Positions 63,854-64,000 of a stretch of DNA of 64,000 nucleotides are shown piece by piece. Each line of letters begins with the position of its first letter. Position 1 is the stretch's first letter. Position numbers and translations under genes: made by a program. The notes under the pieces were generated by a model. It was not told where the DNA came from and did no database searches. It was given only the letters and a program-made list of their open reading frames with translations. This DNA comes from Viola odorata (Eukaryota; Streptophyta; Magnoliopsida; Malpighiales; Violaceae). The stretch lies in NCBI GenBank assembly GCA_963691705.1, contig OY829545.1, positions 28,011,475-28,075,474 of the forward strand, given 5' to 3'.

Positions 63854-64000
63854 TAAGCCCAACTGAAAATGAGCCCGAGTGTTTACCAAGGGCTGTCATT
63901 TTCTGTCCATGTCTGGAATCTTAAGTGAGGGTCCTTTCCTCCTTATAGTGATATGCTTGCGGGATCTTCAAGCTTCTTTGTTTCTTTCGATACGACAAAG
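63854..64000 (-). mobile_element. TatF internal 3' edge, continues beyond the window
   Basis: On the - strand GGTAAACACTCGGGCTCATT and the following TTCAGTTGGGCTTA match TatB just before its 3' LTR. By analogy the upstream region of an antisense gene A would start here on the + strand, but no ATG is reached before the edge. Confidence 0.75.

Overview
The window is plant nuclear DNA made almost entirely of nested LTR retrotransposons. I find no convincing host gene, rRNA or tRNA gene. The organism is a flowering plant, because Tat/Ogre, Athila and CRM-type Ty3/gypsy lineages, a hAT non-autonomous element and a Stowaway-type MITE occur together. A eudicot is likely but the species cannot be read from this window. 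A CRM-type (centromeric lineage) element beside Athila and Tat elements suggests pericentromeric heterochromatin.

Layout. (1) 1 to about 34,460 is one old Tat-lineage element on the + strand (TatA, 5' part outside the window). It is split by two younger insertions: a CRM-type element on the - strand (2682-10249, TSD TAATC) and a second full-length Tat element (TatB, 11966-28394, TSD ACAGA). TatB carries a hAT-type non-autonomous transposon (20244-21484, TSD GCACCGGC). (2) 34977-47581 is a large Ogre-related element without coding capacity (element C), with a 3.77 kb 5' LTR, a tRNA-Arg-like primer site, several tandem arrays and a truncated 3' LTR. (3) 47582-49620 is AT-rich DNA with a Stowaway MITE and a widely spaced inverted repeat. 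(4) 49621-55388 is a degenerate Ogre element (D) with a probable solo LTR inside its LTR. (5) 55389-63247 is a - strand Athila element with its 3' LTR, an extra ORF and pol. (6) 63248-64000 is the 3' LTR and 3' edge of another Tat element (TatF, - strand), which interrupts the Athila pol gene.

The most interesting content is an antisense gene cassette downstream of pol in both TatA and TatB. Four genes run opposite to gag-pol, in the same order in both elements. Gene A is a small protein of about 126 aa. Gene B is Ser/Pro-rich with an acidic tail. T28a and T28b carry a domain like the putative gypsy-type transposon family (Transposase_28). TATA-like boxes lie upstream of most of them. The T28 genes have GT-AG introns at the same places in both copies, and exon lengths keep the T28b reading frame. 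TatB landed inside intron 2 of the TatA T28b gene, so the two halves of that gene lie 16.4 kb apart. Between the convergent sense pol and antisense T28b genes, both Tat elements hold 5-6 tandem units. Most of these units have flanking arms that differ from unit to unit yet stay complementary, which looks like conserved RNA structure.

Relative timing comes from LTR differences counted by eye. The CRM LTRs differ at 6 of 907 sites, all transitions. The TatB LTRs differ at about 14 of 571. Element C is much more diverged. Most coding regions are broken, often by stops that are one C-to-T change from a sense codon. Antisense genes A and B are still open in both Tat copies.
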